NCBI GenBank assembly: GCA_964036665.1
Contig: OZ038530.1
Coordinates: forward strand, 18,808,001-18,872,000
DNA length: 64,000 bases
DNA from: Gordius sp. MW1
Taxonomy: Eukaryota > Nematomorpha > Gordioida > Gordea > Gordiidae
Reading direction: 5' to 3'
Both the position numbers and the translations under genes were made by a program. The notes beneath the pieces were generated by a model. It had not been told where the DNA came from, made no database searches, and saw nothing but the letters and a program-made list of their open reading frames with translations. Shown here piece by piece: positions 19,918 through 31,565 of this stretch (positions are counted from its first letter, which is position 1; the number at the start of each line of letters is the position of its first letter).

Positions 19918-20069
19918 GCAATAGGCTATAACAACAGCAATATTGTCATGTAAAAATGCGTACTTACAATATTAGTAAATATATCTTGTGTGTGTGTGTG
20001 CAATAGGCTATAACAACAGCAATATTGTCATGTAAAAATGCGTACTTACAATATTAGTAAATATATCTT
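19918..20069 (+). repeat. 70-bp direct duplication of Helitron 5' flank
   Basis: The 70 bp from GCAATAGGCTATAACAACAG to ATATCTT occur at 19918-19987 and again at 20000-20069, separated by 12 bp of GT repeat. Both copies end in a Helitron 5' start (TCTT). The first is followed only by GTGTGTGTGTG, the second by the full Helitron. Confidence 0.92.
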
Positions 20070-20082
20070 ATATATAAAAATG

Positions 20083-20118
<36 letters not shown>

Positions 20119-20734
20119 GCCACCAATTTTGGAAAACTACCAGAGATTGGCTCAAAATTTCACAATTTATTCCTGACACGCCGGAGCATGTTTTAAGATT
20201 TGTTCGAGCCAAATCGGTCCAGTAGTTTTCGAGTATTCGTACGCGTTGCACTATATATGGAAATAGAACAATAGAAGTAGAACATATACCCCCCCCCCCC
20301 TTTTCTCTTATTATTTAGCTATTTACTTTTTTCCCACCTTTTTCCTATCTCCATATGTATCTACTCTATTCTTATAAAAAACATCCATCCCTACAATCGC
20401 TATTGTTAATTTCTCGCTATAACCAGTTTTTGTAATTTTTTTTTGTATCTATATCATCGTTGTTATAATCACTTTACTTCATTTTTATTTTTTGAGACTT
20501 CATCTTCTCCTTTTTTTCCCTGAAGATAGACCATAAGTGTCCGAAATATTGCGTTCCATTTCCCTCTACCTACGCTATCAATCCAAATCCACCGTATATA
20601 CAATGAAATTTATATAGACATCAAACTTTATTTTTACTTCAATAACCGCTTTATCATCATATATGCCCTAAAATTCCAACATAATTTAATACACCCGGGT
20701 AAATGGCAAAATAACGTTTGCCGGGTTCATCTAG
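20066..20734 (+). mobile_element. Non-autonomous Helitron with GT microsatellite
   Basis: It begins TCTTATATATAAAAATGAAA, then a (GT)n tract, then one copy of the ~125-bp module that includes CGGAGCATGTTTTAAGA and GAGCCAAATCGGTCC. It ends GGGTTCATCTAG before a T. A perfect hairpin GGCAAA-ATAACG-TTTGCC lies 7 bp from the end. There is no ORF. Its 5' part matches the large Helitron at 1783. Confidence 0.87.
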
Positions 20735-21897
20735 TAACAAATGTAACAGCTTATATCATCTAAAATTTAACACGAGTCAAAATTAGTCATATATGAAAAT
20801 ATAATTTAATTAATCTAACATTTGGGAATAAACTTATAGCCAAATAACTCTATTTTAAATAAACCAGAAATCAAGGTGAATTCTAATTTAGGATAAGATT
20901 AAAGGATTTGGAGATAAATATCAAAATATAGCATCTATAAGGAAATAGTCGCTAAAGCATTATGATACAAAACAATTTTACTAAAGGTTTAATTCATTTT
21001 GAAGGTTTTTTTAATAGATGAAACCCTTATAAGGAGCAATTTTTTATTAGTTGACTTAGGCTATCGAATGTTATTTAAAAGATTATTAGTATAGTATGAA
21101 CTCCAATTTCGTTTATATTTAAATTCAAGGGTAATGTTGGAAAATCCCATGGGAGTTGAAATAACGTGTAATCAATAAATGATTTATATATATCTATTTT
21201 CCTAGCTTAAAGAACATTTAGCTTCTTATCTATTTATTGACGCTAAAACTGACCACTATTTAAGCTGTTTCAATCTAACATAATAAATAAAACGTACAGA
21301 AAACCAATATTAATAAATTGTCAAATTGAGCAGTCTGAGTTAACTGACAACATTCATTAAACAATCTTCTTCGTGTTCCCTTCTCATTCTCTACAAATTG
21401 TTTCCCAAAATCTATTTATTTTATTGTATAGTATTAATTTGTGGTCCTTTAAAGATAATTGAACGATTGACAAAGTTATAACCTTTACTAGTAGCTGGGC
21501 ATGTTATCAGTCTCAACGTCCATCCTTTTCTGGCTAGGAATATAATTATCTAATTCAATCTCGGCAAAAAAACATATGCATTCCATAAAATTTATATTAT
21601 ATGTAGTAAGTATATTTATTAATTGATATGCAATTTATTATAGAATCAGGCTATACAATATATGCCAAATATTTTGTTCACGATAAATTATGATAAATTT
21701 TTTTTATTATCTAACATGCCACACATCTTATCATGTGTATTCATTTTAATTTAAACAACAGTCATTTGTATACTTTCATTTTCCTCACTTTGTTATCTTT
21801 TACTATAAATTTGAAAATCGAGGCGTGTTGGCTGTTTCTACATTTTTCTCCATAATTAAATTGGACTAAATTTTATGGTAAAATTAGGCCAACCATC
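20735..21897. other. AT-rich interval, nothing recognised
   Basis: No gene, RNA or known repeat family is supported. A worn AATTGATATGCAATTTATTA box occurs near 21620. Confidence 0.35.
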
Positions 21898-21905
21898 AGC
21901 ATCGC

Positions 21906-22068
21906 CATGGGCGTAGCCAGCATTGGGATTAGAGGGGACAATAATGATCTAGAGAGGGGCAAAATGATCATTTTTTAAAAATATAGCCATAATTTAAAAA
22001 TTTCAACAAATTTTTGAATTTAGAGGGGGGCAGCCGCTCCTCCTTGCGCCCCCTTGGCTACGCCCATG
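21906..22068. mobile_element. hAT-like MITE, CATGGGCG family, copy with TSD
   Basis: It starts CATGGGCGTAGCCAGCATTG and ends CTTGGCTACGCCCATG. Perfect 8-bp target duplications AGCATCGC lie at 21898-21905 and 22069-22076. Confidence 0.88.
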
Positions 22069-22076
22069 AGCATCGC

Positions 22077-22772
22077 CCACATTACTGTCTGTCGTCAGCT
22101 AAACTCGTCAATTTAATGTTGTTAGAAATTGTTAATTAATTATCTTTATAAAATTCATGAGTATTTAATAATGCCCCTACTTTATCATTCAATAGCATCC
22201 TCTCTATAAAATTATTCAAAAGTCAGACAAATGAATGTTCATTTTTTCAGTGTCGTGACTTCTCCCTTCCATTAAAAAAGTTTCTAATTCGACGAATCCC
22301 CTCAAAAGTATTTGATATAAAGACTAAATATTACGATTTACAAGAATAACATCCTTATTAGTGCCTTAAAAATACAATTATGAAAAATGATAAACAGGGG
22401 TAGGGTTTTATAATATTCACTATGATAAGGAAATGCAAGACCCAATTGCTACAATCGATTGCACGTAGAAATATAATTTGACTACACCCCCCCCCCAAAA
22501 AAAAAAAAAGAATATTACACACTTTACATAAATCTATCGGATTTTTTTTTAGCCTTTTACCCTAAATACATAGACGCGTGATAAAACTTTGAAAAGCGTT
22601 AATTAAATTAGTGCATGATAAATTACATACACTATAGAAAGTAAGAGAACCATTGATTAAACTTGTCAAATGACACGCCCGCTAAATGTGTTAAGTAATT
22701 TTAATAATTAATAAATCTTGATTAAAACATGTTGTTCGTATTCTAATTGCTATTTTATTCATTTAAACAACA
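22077..22772. other. AT-rich interval, nothing recognised
   Basis: Non-coding by inspection. A C9-A13 type homopolymer junction near 22486-22510 may be prone to sequencing error. Confidence 0.35.
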
Positions 22773-22780
22773 TTGTTCAA

Positions 22781-22935
22781 CATGGGCGAAGCCAGGGGGG
22801 GCAGAGGGGGCGGCCGACCCCTCCCCCCCCCCTAAATGGCGAAAAAAAAAATTTTCTATGCAAAAAGCCTTAAAAATTAAAAAATGTTATGTTTTGCCCC
22901 CCCCCCCCCTAATCCAAAACCTGGCTACGCCCATG
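22781..22935. mobile_element. hAT-like MITE, CATGGGCG family, copy with TSD
   Basis: It starts CATGGGCGAAGCCAGGGGG and ends CTGGCTACGCCCATG. Perfect 8-bp target duplications TTGTTCAA lie at 22773-22780 and 22936-22943. An open frame across it (22747-22983) is a shadow of the GC-rich tips. Confidence 0.88.
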
Positions 22936-22943
22936 TTGTTCAA

Positions 22944-25900
22944 AGTAATAAATTTAATATTGAAAACAAACATCAAAACTTAAATTTTTTTTATGTTCTG
23001 TAACAGCTCTTGATGTCTTTCGATTATATCTTACGCACAGTGAATACATAATAAGTTGAAATAAATTTAAATTCTGCTAAAAAGGCTAAAAAAATTTGCT
23101 TTTTAATTTATAGGTATATATAAATCTAATTTTGTAGCAATTATAGTTTATTTTTTAAACCTAAACACCTTTATTTCGACTTGTTTGCCATTGGGGCTAT
23201 GGCTTTCGAGTTAGCATAATAATTTAATTAAAATTGAAGCATTCTCATAAATTATTGATTGCTAGAAAAGTGGAAACCGAACTTACAAGTAAATTTTGTT
23301 ACAAAGACTTAAACATAATAAAAAATTTAACTTTTTAAAATTGAAAATTGGAGAATATCGTGAGTAAAAATGATATCCTTAGAAATCCCTTTATTTAAAA
23401 TTATGCATATTTTTTATCAGTAAAATTTAGCATGTGAAATATAATTTACTTAAAATATCAAAAAATGCAGAATATTTTATAACATTAGACCCAATGTTAA
23501 CGTATGCTCTGTGTAAATATGTTTTTCCATTATTCGAATAATTGATGAATTGCAAGGATTTGTTTGTCTTCTTAATTTATATGAATCCTCTTTAAATTAA
23601 ATTACTATGAATAAATTTATTTTAGTTAGCACTATAGTTAAAATTGTCAATTCCCCCACACTTGCCTATTCAATGGAATATCTAATACTAATTCTTCCAT
23701 TAAACACTGTGTTTTCCCTTAGATAATGAAACAAATGTCCAGCGATTTCCTGCAATTTTTTGTTAATTCGCTTTATAAGTTTTTCTCTAAATTTGGCTAA
23801 ATTAGGCCTTGTGATATTCTTATTTTTTGAATTTTCTCTATTGATATAAGACTAACAATAACCACTTTTATGCAATCAACACCGAATTTGTGACCTTTTC
23901 CAAGCACTTACCTACAAGAAATAATTGAAGGCAATTAGAGTTTAAAAAAAGTAAGTTGTTGAGATATAATTCATTTTATAAAAACTATTTTAAACGTGTT
24001 TATATGTGAATGGTCTTTGCCTAGCAGGCGTGTAGCCAGGATTTTCTCAAGGGGCGGGGGAGCTGCCAAAAATTATATTATTAAATTTTTATTTGTAATT
24101 GAAATTAAAATTTAAACAACTAAAATTTAACCGTCGTAATTATTTTCAAGTAGGCCCGAGGGGGAACGATAACAAGATCTAGACAATGCGGGCTTAATAA
24201 GATTTTTTAAATAGTTTAATTTTTTTGCCACCTTTTACTATAAAAACCTATAATGAAATTGATTGCTATTTATTAAAATGCCAAGTAAAAACTTAAATAC
24301 AATTTTTTTTTGTCCCAGCAGTTTAGTCAATTTTATTAAAAATTTAACTTTGTAGATCAAGCGGTCAGAAATAAAAAAATAGTTGTTGAACTACTATATT
24401 TCTTTTAATTTTGAAAGTAGCTTTTTATATATTTAAACAAAGAATATAATTTGACGATTTTGAATAGAATTGTATTTACATTAAAATTAAAGAAAAGGAC
24501 TTAAAATGTGGGAAATAATTAAAGGAATCTTTTGCTAAATATATAGAAACAAATACGGTTGCACAGGTTAAAAATTTATTATTGCATCGAAGATTAAATC
24601 AAGGCTTTACTCATAAGTCATAAGTTTCGCAGGGCAAAATGGTTATTGATAAAGGAGGTTCTTAAATTATACCTTTTGGGCAAAAATAGAGAATTTATTG
24701 ATTTTTTTACAAGGGCAGTTTGCAGATGAGATATTAGTTGCTATAATATTTGTAATTACTACCTACACTATCCGCTAAGCTCCATATTTTTAATTACAGC
24801 GCAGTTTAATGAGGATGTACAAGTAAATTCTGATGGGGCTTCTTATCGATTAGTTCTTGTAGGTAGATTCGTAATTTCATTTTATTTTAATTAATACAAA
24901 ATAATGGTTATTTTCTTCATCACCCCAAATTATAGGTACATTTTATCTTCACCCCTATCTTCTATAATAATATTGAATCACCTAGCAACCTCTCACAGCT
25001 TGATTGCCTATATTACAAATCCTGACCACGCCCATCCATTAATGTCATATATGATTAACGATAACGAGAAGAGCACTTAATTAAATTTTGTCAACCTAAT
25101 TAATTTTATACAAACACACTAAATACTATTGCATTTTACAGAAAAATTTATCAATGAATTATAGGCATATTATAAAGTTTGCGTTTATCGTAATTGATAT
25201 TAAAATAAGCTTAGATTAATCTTGCATAAAAACATAAATATTATAGGGTGGAGCAAAGGATAAGTGTAATTTAAGAGTCCCCTGAGGTAAATACATAGGA
25301 TTAAAATTCGATTATGCGGCCCTTTCTTTTGTAATTGTGCCGTCTACTTCCTCCAGGGAATTAATAATAATTCATTTTTTCAGCGAAGGAAATAAAAAAA
25401 TTAGTTTTTTTGTAGCTATATAAATAAAGATGCGAATGTAGTCAAAAGATTAACACAGGTACCTTTGTTGGACAAAGGATTTATTATTAAATAATTTCTC
25501 AATATAAAGCCCCCCCTCTTGTTCCTGATTCTGAAATATAAAATGGACATAGGTTTTCTTGCCCCTCAATTGTTCCAGCAATGGCCTTGCGTATAGATTT
25601 TATACTCATCTTTTAGTATAAAGGCTCTTGAAGGAGTTGTTTAATATTATTTATTAAATCCAAATAAATATAGAGAAATATTTTGATAAACACTTAGAGA
25701 GTATACTTCATTGGGGAAGGTGGGTTCTTTATAATTAGAGGAGACTAAGCTTGATATTCGATCTAGAGGGGCAAAATGATTATTTTTAAGCTTTGTTAAT
25801 ATAAACGTCGATTAGCTACAAAAAATTTTAAAATATAAGATTTTTTTTCTAATTATTATGGGAGGAGGTGTCCATCCTTGCCTCCCACTAACTACGTCCA

Positions 25901-26037
25901 TGGGATACTTAATATGTGTTTATTCAATTTTCGCCTTAAAAGTATAATATATCTGACAATCAAAGTTCTTTTGATTTTTGAAACGTAATTAATCTAAATC
26001 ATTTAGTTCAACGATCTCACACTATTGAACATGAAAA
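22944..26037. other. Long AT-rich interval without genes
   Basis: No supported gene. It contains a worn CAGGCGTGTAGCCAGGATTT fragment at 24024-24065 and MITE-like debris near 25740-25900 (ends reminiscent of ACTACGTCCATGGG). Otherwise I see nothing to annotate. Confidence 0.4.
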
Positions 26038-26230
26038 TCAACCGGCAAATTGTTTGCAGATTTTGGTAGAGATTTTCGCGGTGAACCGGAGTATATTTTA
26101 TTTTTTCCCTATTCTCAAACACAGCAATTTGGGCGTTTTTCAAAAGTCAATAACTTGCAACTTAATCGGTAGAATTTTAATTTAGTAAATTTGATTTATA
26201 AATAAAATCCATTAAATCCTTGTTAATTTA
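26038..26230 (+). repeat. Dispersed ~200-bp repeat, copy 1
   Basis: Shared strings with the copies at 29080, 47345 and 63720 are AATCAACCGGCAAATTGTTT, the TTTTCCCTAT block, AGCAATTTGGGCGTTTTTC, GTCAATAACTTGCAA and TTAATCGGTA. There is no ORF. Class unknown. Confidence 0.75.
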
Positions 26231-26305
26231 ATTAACATCAAATTATAAATTGGAATATTAAGAACCCTTGTTTATAATTTTAAGCACAAATAAGAATCTA
26301 AATGA

Positions 26306-26690
26306 TTTTGTAACGGGCTTTTAGCGGGCCTTACGTATATCTTGGCCAAGCCCGAGCCCGTCAGGTTATATTGGCCCGTTATTTTTTTAAGCAGAAGCTG
26401 CGGGCTGGGCTCTTAGGTCCGTCCGCTGGCCGCGTTTTGTTGTGCTGGTCTCTAGTGTTGATAAACAACAACATTCCTAGTTATAAAGGGAATGGGGGGG
26501 GCGACCTTAAGTCTGGGGCAATTTGTCAATGTAAAAAGATAGAGATATTAATTTTGAATATATACTAAAATTTCTGCTTAAAAAAACAACGGGCCGGGCC
26601 TGGACGGGCCGTAATATAAATTAACGGGTTCGGGTCGGGCCTTGATATACGTAAGGCCCGTTAAAAGCCCGTTACAAAATCAATCTGATT
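26306..26690. mobile_element. Short TIR element with GGGCC-rich ends
   Basis: About 40-bp ends are inverted: TGTAACGGGCTTTTAGCGGG on the left and its complement-like partner ending CCCGTTAAAAGCCCGTTACA on the right. The interior is GC-rich near the ends. The flanks carry AATCTAAAT and AATCTGATT, which may be a mutated duplication. Two small open frames in and beyond it (26371, 26642) are not genes by any motif. Confidence 0.65.
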
Positions 26691-26997
26691 TAGTACAAAA
26701 GATGGTGTTTTATAATGTTCTAATTATATTATATTGGAAAGTTAAATTTTATTTCCATCTTATTTCATTTATTCATCACTATCTCAACCCCATAATAGAT
26801 GTTAAAGATAATTTATACACGTGATCCCATGGGCGTAGCCAATTCATATTAGAGAGGGATGGGCGCAGCCAATTCATGTTTTTTAGATCCAAATTTTTAG
26901 ATTTGGACGGGGGCAGCCCCCCATCCTTGCATCTCCATTTAAGCGCTCTAGCAATATTGAGGGGATTAATTTAATATTATGTAAGATTATTTATATT
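26691..26997. other. Interval with worn MITE pieces
   Basis: CCCATGGGCGTAGCCAATTC at about 26826 and GATGGGCGCAGCCAATTC at about 26859 are two left tips of the CATGGGCG family in tandem, followed by a worn core. Neither has a good right tip. Confidence 0.5.
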
Positions 26998-27862
26998 AAT
27001 TGCTATGTAATTTGTGGGCTCGCTTTTCGTTGTCCGTCCTGTCCTATTCAACTTGTAATTTTTCAATAATTGCTGTGGAAACTTTTATCGGTTTTTAATG
27101 ACTGTGGACTAATGCTTCTGTAAAAGACTTTTATTTTGCTTTCACAAATGGACTAGCTAATGACAGCTGATTGGCTTTTAGACCTCTTACGAGCTTATAT
27201 TCCATTATTGTTTTTGTGCCCAACTCATTGCCTTTATTAGTGAATTTCTTTGGGCAACTCGTCTAGGTTGTTGCGTTATGTTTGATAATTGCAAAACTGG
27301 CTAAATAATTCTCTGCAAATGCTGACCGTTGCTTACTTCTACATTATCTGACCTCGGCCAAAGGCCAAAATTTATATCCTCATTATTATAATTTAAATTT
27401 TAAAATTTATGTTTTCAAGTTATTTTTGAAAATATCACTGTTTTTTCATTGTATATCAATAACCTAAAACTTTAAAATGATCGAAAAGCAAAAAAGCCAA
27501 GTAACTTTATTTAAAACGTTTTAACTTTAAATAAAAGTTTTCCATTGGCTAATATGGTATTATGTATCCCGAAATGCCACTTGTAATAGAAATTTTTTTC
27601 CTATAGGTCGCCTCTTAAAGGATAGAAGAACTCGACTGACAGGATTAATTTATTATTTTCACAATATTTTAATTAAAATTTTACACATATAAATTGTTTA
27701 CCATACCGATAAAAAAATTAAACAAAAAATATAAAAAAAAACTTACGGCCCCGGGCCGGGCTTTGTATTTAAGTAGGGTCGGGCTCGGACTCATAGTTTA
27801 ATATTTTGAATTTTACTTACGGGCGGGCCGACTGACCTAAACAGGCCCGTTGCAGGTCTCTA
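26998..27862 (-). repeat. Large inverted arm, right
   Basis: This is the inverted partner of 17306-18183, ending GGCCCGTTGCAGGTCTCTA at 27862. It starts at an AATTGCTATGTAATT box. Shared internal strings include CAACTTGTAATTTTT, GACTGTGGACTAATGCTTCT and AAGACTTTTATTT. Outer 8-bp flanks are ATATATAT (left) and ATAAGTAT (right), six of eight matching, which is weak in AT-rich DNA. It could be one 10.5-kb element or two opposed insertions. Confidence 0.78.
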
Positions 27863-29079
27863 ATAAGTATCATTTCCCATTGTTTTTGTAATGGTATTTT
27901 AAGATGCTGATACATCTATCTTTATCTAAATATTTCTTTAATTTTCGATCATTTGTGCTACTTTTTTTAGGCTGTGCTACTTTGACCCCTATTCATAAAT
28001 TTATAAGGATTGAGTTTAAAAACCCTAACATTTCTGAAAATGCCCGGAAGTCATAGCCTTGTCTACGGGATAAAACATCTTTAATGGTTTCAATCTTATT
28101 TATTAGACTATTTTATTTAATAAAACATACAAATGCAAGTGTAATATGGTGATATTTTACCTATTAAAAAGATATGATGGGTCAAGATGATAACCAGACT
28201 TTCTATAAAGGACGGACTCTTTTAAATCTTTTAACAGTATATTAATGTACAGTCATAGTCTATCTCTATGTCAAATTACAATAATTTAAAATATTAAACG
28301 AAATTTTTGTTTTTATCTGTTATTAAAAGCTATATACTATAAGAAATGACTCGCACTAGCCCCTATCTGACTAACCCCGGCCCCTATTTTTTGTACAAAT
28401 AAAAATTTAACATATCTAATTACAAATAAAAATTAAATTATTATAATTTGAATTTCAAACACAAATTAGACAAGTAAATGAAATTCAAATTAATTAATGA
28501 TTTTTAAATTTAGAATATATAACTGTAACTTTAAAAAAGGTTATTTGAATAATACAACCAACTAGAGTTCCAGTTTTCCTGTAACTGATTACAGTTACTT
28601 TTTTAAACAAAAGGAACTTGTTCCTAGTTACATGTAAAAATGCCTCTTAATACGCGATTTTGAATCTAGATTAAAAAAGCGAATGCATGTTAAAACATAA
28701 CCGCGTCTTAATACGAGCGTCACATCATTTTTGTTCTGTTTTTGTGTTTTTGCTCATAAAACAAATATTTATCCTTTAATTACGCTTATTAATGCATATT
28801 CATATATTAACTAAACTAAAATTGTTGATTCCATGACGTGTATATCGCATATTTAGACAAAAAATATGGCGCTTTGAAGTTGAATAGTTATTTAATATAG
28901 CTCTAATATTTTTTAGTAGGAATTTTATACGCAAATCATTTACCTGCTTAAGAGCTTGAGTGAATATTGGACTAAATAGTTTATTTACGCTGACCTCTAA
29001 AAGTAATAGAAGTATGTGTATTCGACAAGTTTATTAATTGCTATGCAATTTATGTTTTAATTTACATATTGATACACTA
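27863..29079. other. Interval with part of the GGGGAGACCGGGG repeat family
   Basis: Positions 28170-28400 resemble 52075-52290: both carry GGGTCAAGATGA-type text, the AGTCTATCTCTAT/AGTCTATTTCTAT block and ACTAGCCCC...CCCC text. Both ends of this copy are worn. 28560-28640 contains GGAACTTGTTCC-type subterminal text resembling 42287-42325. The rest is AT-rich without genes. Confidence 0.5.
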
Positions 29080-29300
29080 GTCAACCAAACCAATAATGGA
29101 CTTATGAAATCAACCGCCTGTTTGTAGAATCTGGTAGAGTTATTTACGGTGAATACAAATATATTTTTAGTTTTTTCCCTATACGTTAAGTTTTTGAATA
29201 TTTGCCGTCAAAGTTGCCAAAAACAGCAATTTTGGCGTTTTCTAAACGTCAACAACTTGCATATTAATTGGTAAGATTTTAGTTTATAAATTTGATTATT
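29080..29300 (+). repeat. Dispersed ~200-bp repeat, copy 2
   Basis: It reads from AATGGACTTATGAAATCAAC through TTTTTAGTTTTTTCCCTATA and AGCAATTTTGGCGTTTTC to TAATTGGTAAGATTTTAG. This copy is uninterrupted and shows what the target of the hAT insertion at 47444 looked like before insertion. Confidence 0.8.
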
Positions 29301-30255
29301 ACTAAAGGGGAGAGGAATACATTTAAAAAAATCCTAGCTCTCTTAAATTTTAGTATATATTCAAAATATACTTGTATTTAAATGTTAACACCTAATTATT
29401 TATATACTTTTAAAATTATAATTCAATTTTATTGTATGTATATCAATATATGGACAACATAAAACAATAAAAATTTTCATATAGTATATAGAAAACATTA
29501 GGATAATCAAAAAACATAATTTCAAAGGTTTAATCTTACTTTTACTGCTTGTAATTTTACAATATCAAAAATAAATATCAAATTTTAATAAATTCTTGTA
29601 AATTTTGATGAAATGTGACGAAATTCGATGCTATTTCTGTGCTACTTGACCGGTTCCCAAATGATCTCAAAATATATTTTAACTGAAAATCTGAAAAAAT
29701 TAATTTTAGTTTTTTGTTAAACGCGATCTAATTTATTATGGCTATTTAAAACCCGTTGTCCCCTACATTTAATAATTCAAATAATGAAACTATTAATTTT
29801 ATTAAATTTTGGTTAACATCACCATCCATTGGTAAAAAATTAGTGACCAAAGGAACTCTTAAGGGTTTTAATCGTTCGAAAGCTTTTAATTTGTTAAATA
29901 ATAATTAGAGGCCATATTAATATACTAAAATTGAGTGTGGGTCAAAAATCATATCACTTTACACTGTATGTAATTAGTTATTGATTTATGTAACCATAAA
30001 TTAGAGAGATGTATACTATATTTAATTAAAGGAGCACACTTGGCAGGATATATTCAGGATATATTACCAGTTGCAAAAATCTTTTAATATTAAGTACAAA
30101 CATAGAGCGCAGCTAAATTTGCAATAAATATGATAGAATACGTAGTCGTTATTATATTGATTTAGCTGCTTGTTCGTGTTAATCTTCTACCTTATACAAC
30201 ATTTTATGATTGATGAAAGCTCTATTAAAATCACAAACAAACAATTAGGTTGCCG
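29301..30255. other. Upstream region of the globin gene
   Basis: AT-rich, non-coding. A globin promoter should lie here, but no individual TATA box or initiator can be defended in such AT-rich sequence. No repeat family was recognised. Confidence 0.35.
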
Positions 30256-31242
30256 ATGGGAAATAACAATTCACATGTTGAAACGCTGTCGCCTAAATCA
30301 TTATCCAATTCTTCAATGTCATCAAAGCAACAACCTGTTGATCTGTCAGATCAAGAAGAAAAGGAAGGACCAGATCACGGTAGTCACCCCTTTGCCACTT
30401 TGAAGAGTTGCACTATGCATTGGTTTCAACATGGCCCTGGCGTCAAAGAACCAGGGCCTACACAATTCCCATCTAACTATCATATAAATAACCAATCTCC
30501 AGAGCATCCTATTCTTAGGCATCCTGACGTGGATTATGTAGAAGACGGTCTTGACAAATTACCTAATTTGTCACAAATAAATTCATCAATGTGGAATCCA
30601 ATGAAAAGCTTGGCCAATTTCGGCCACATGTTAAAAGCTAACTTATCCCCATCTCGCTCATCCCTTGTACATGATCTAGAAAACTCTCAAAACTTGAATC
30701 CTCTTTACGGAAGCGTCGCACAACAGGAGACTAATGCTAGATGCAAGCACGACGTTGCCGGGGTTTTGAACTCGGGTCTAATTGTGCTTACAACATCGGA
30801 GTGTAGGGCCTTGCGCAGGACATGGGGTTACATAATTAAGGATTCTCAAAATGTTGGTATAACCGTGTTCATACTTATATTTAAACGATGCCCCGAAATT
30901 AAAAATATTTTTCCAACTTTTGGATACAAGAGTAACGACGAACTATTGAAAGATCACGTATTTCGAGCTCACTCCAAACGTTTCATATTTACCATCCGTT
31001 CAATCATTGACAACTTGCAAGATCTTAAGTCGGTGACGACCCTGATGGAAGCATTAGGTAGGCTTCATCAAAAATTCCCGGGGTTTAAACCGGAATATTG
31101 GATTGTATTTAAGGATTGCATACTAATTGTTTGGCAAGACATAATGGGTGAGGATTATACGTCTGATGTCAAAGCTGCTTGGGAGCTTGTCATAAACTTA
31201 ATGATCATCAAGATGAAAGAGGGCTATGAAACAACAATTTAA
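30256..31242 (+). CDS. Globin with N-myristoylation signal and long N-terminal extension
   Basis: This encodes a heme-binding globin, 328 residues from the only in-frame ATG at the start. The N-terminus MGNNNSHVE fits the N-myristoylation rule (Gly2, Ser6), so the protein is probably membrane-anchored, as known for globin X and some arthropod globins. Residues 1-175 are Ser/Pro/Asn-rich and unmatched. The globin fold spans about 176-325: Trp190 (A12) in LRRTWGYI, Phe219 (CD1) and Phe222 (CD4) in CPEIKNIFPTF, distal His239 (E7) in FRAHSKRF, and proximal His271 (F8) in LGRLHQKF. Both heme-pocket histidines are present, so the protein should bind heme. There is no intron in the frame, although globins usually have helix B and G introns. 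Role (redox, O2 or NO chemistry) is inferred only. Confidence 0.9.
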   Translation: MGNNNSHVETLSPKSLSNSSMSSKQQPVDLSDQEEKEGPDHGSHPFATLKSCTMHWFQHGPGVKEPGPTQFPSNYHINNQSPEHPILRHPDVDYVEDGLDKLPNLSQINSSMWNPMKSLANFGHMLKANLSPSRSSLVHDLENSQNLNPLYGSVAQQETNARCKHDVAGVLNSGLIVLTTSECRALRRTWGYIIKDSQNVGITVFILIFKRCPEIKNIFPTFGYKSNDELLKDHVFRAHSKRFIFTIRSIIDNLQDLKSVTTLMEALGRLHQKFPGFKPEYWIVFKDCILIVWQDIMGEDYTSDVKAAWELVINLMIIKMKEGYETTI

Positions 31243-31485
31243 TTATATGTAGTTGATGTTATCCTTTAATTGTTAATTTATTATAATATTCATTTACAAT
31301 ATTGTAATAATGGCATTTACCAAATATAATGTCCTGAAGATGAAGTTTTATATTAAAATATTGCATTATCAATTAATTTTATATAGTAATATACTAGTCT
31401 TGAATTACTTAAATTTCCTAATTTTTGATTTAAAATATTTAAATTAATATAACAATTAAGCTACCAAGTGATAAGTTATTCCCAT
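31243..31485 (+). other. Globin 3' flank
   Basis: AT-rich sequence after the TAA stop. No AATAAA was located close to the stop; ATTAAA-like variants such as TATTAAAATATTG at about 31352 are possible poly(A) signals. The UTR end cannot be placed. Confidence 0.3.
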
Positions 31486-31565
31486 AATTTACACCCTAAA
31501 TTTACGTTTTGAAGTAGGGTGGAAGAATTTACACCCTAAATTTACGTTTTGAAGTAGGGTGGAAG
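31486..31565 (+). repeat. Perfect 40-bp tandem duplication
   Basis: Two exact copies (31486-31525, 31526-31565) begin AATTTACACCCTAAATTTAC and end AGTAGGGTGGAAG. Exact identity indicates a recent duplication. Confidence 0.95.
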
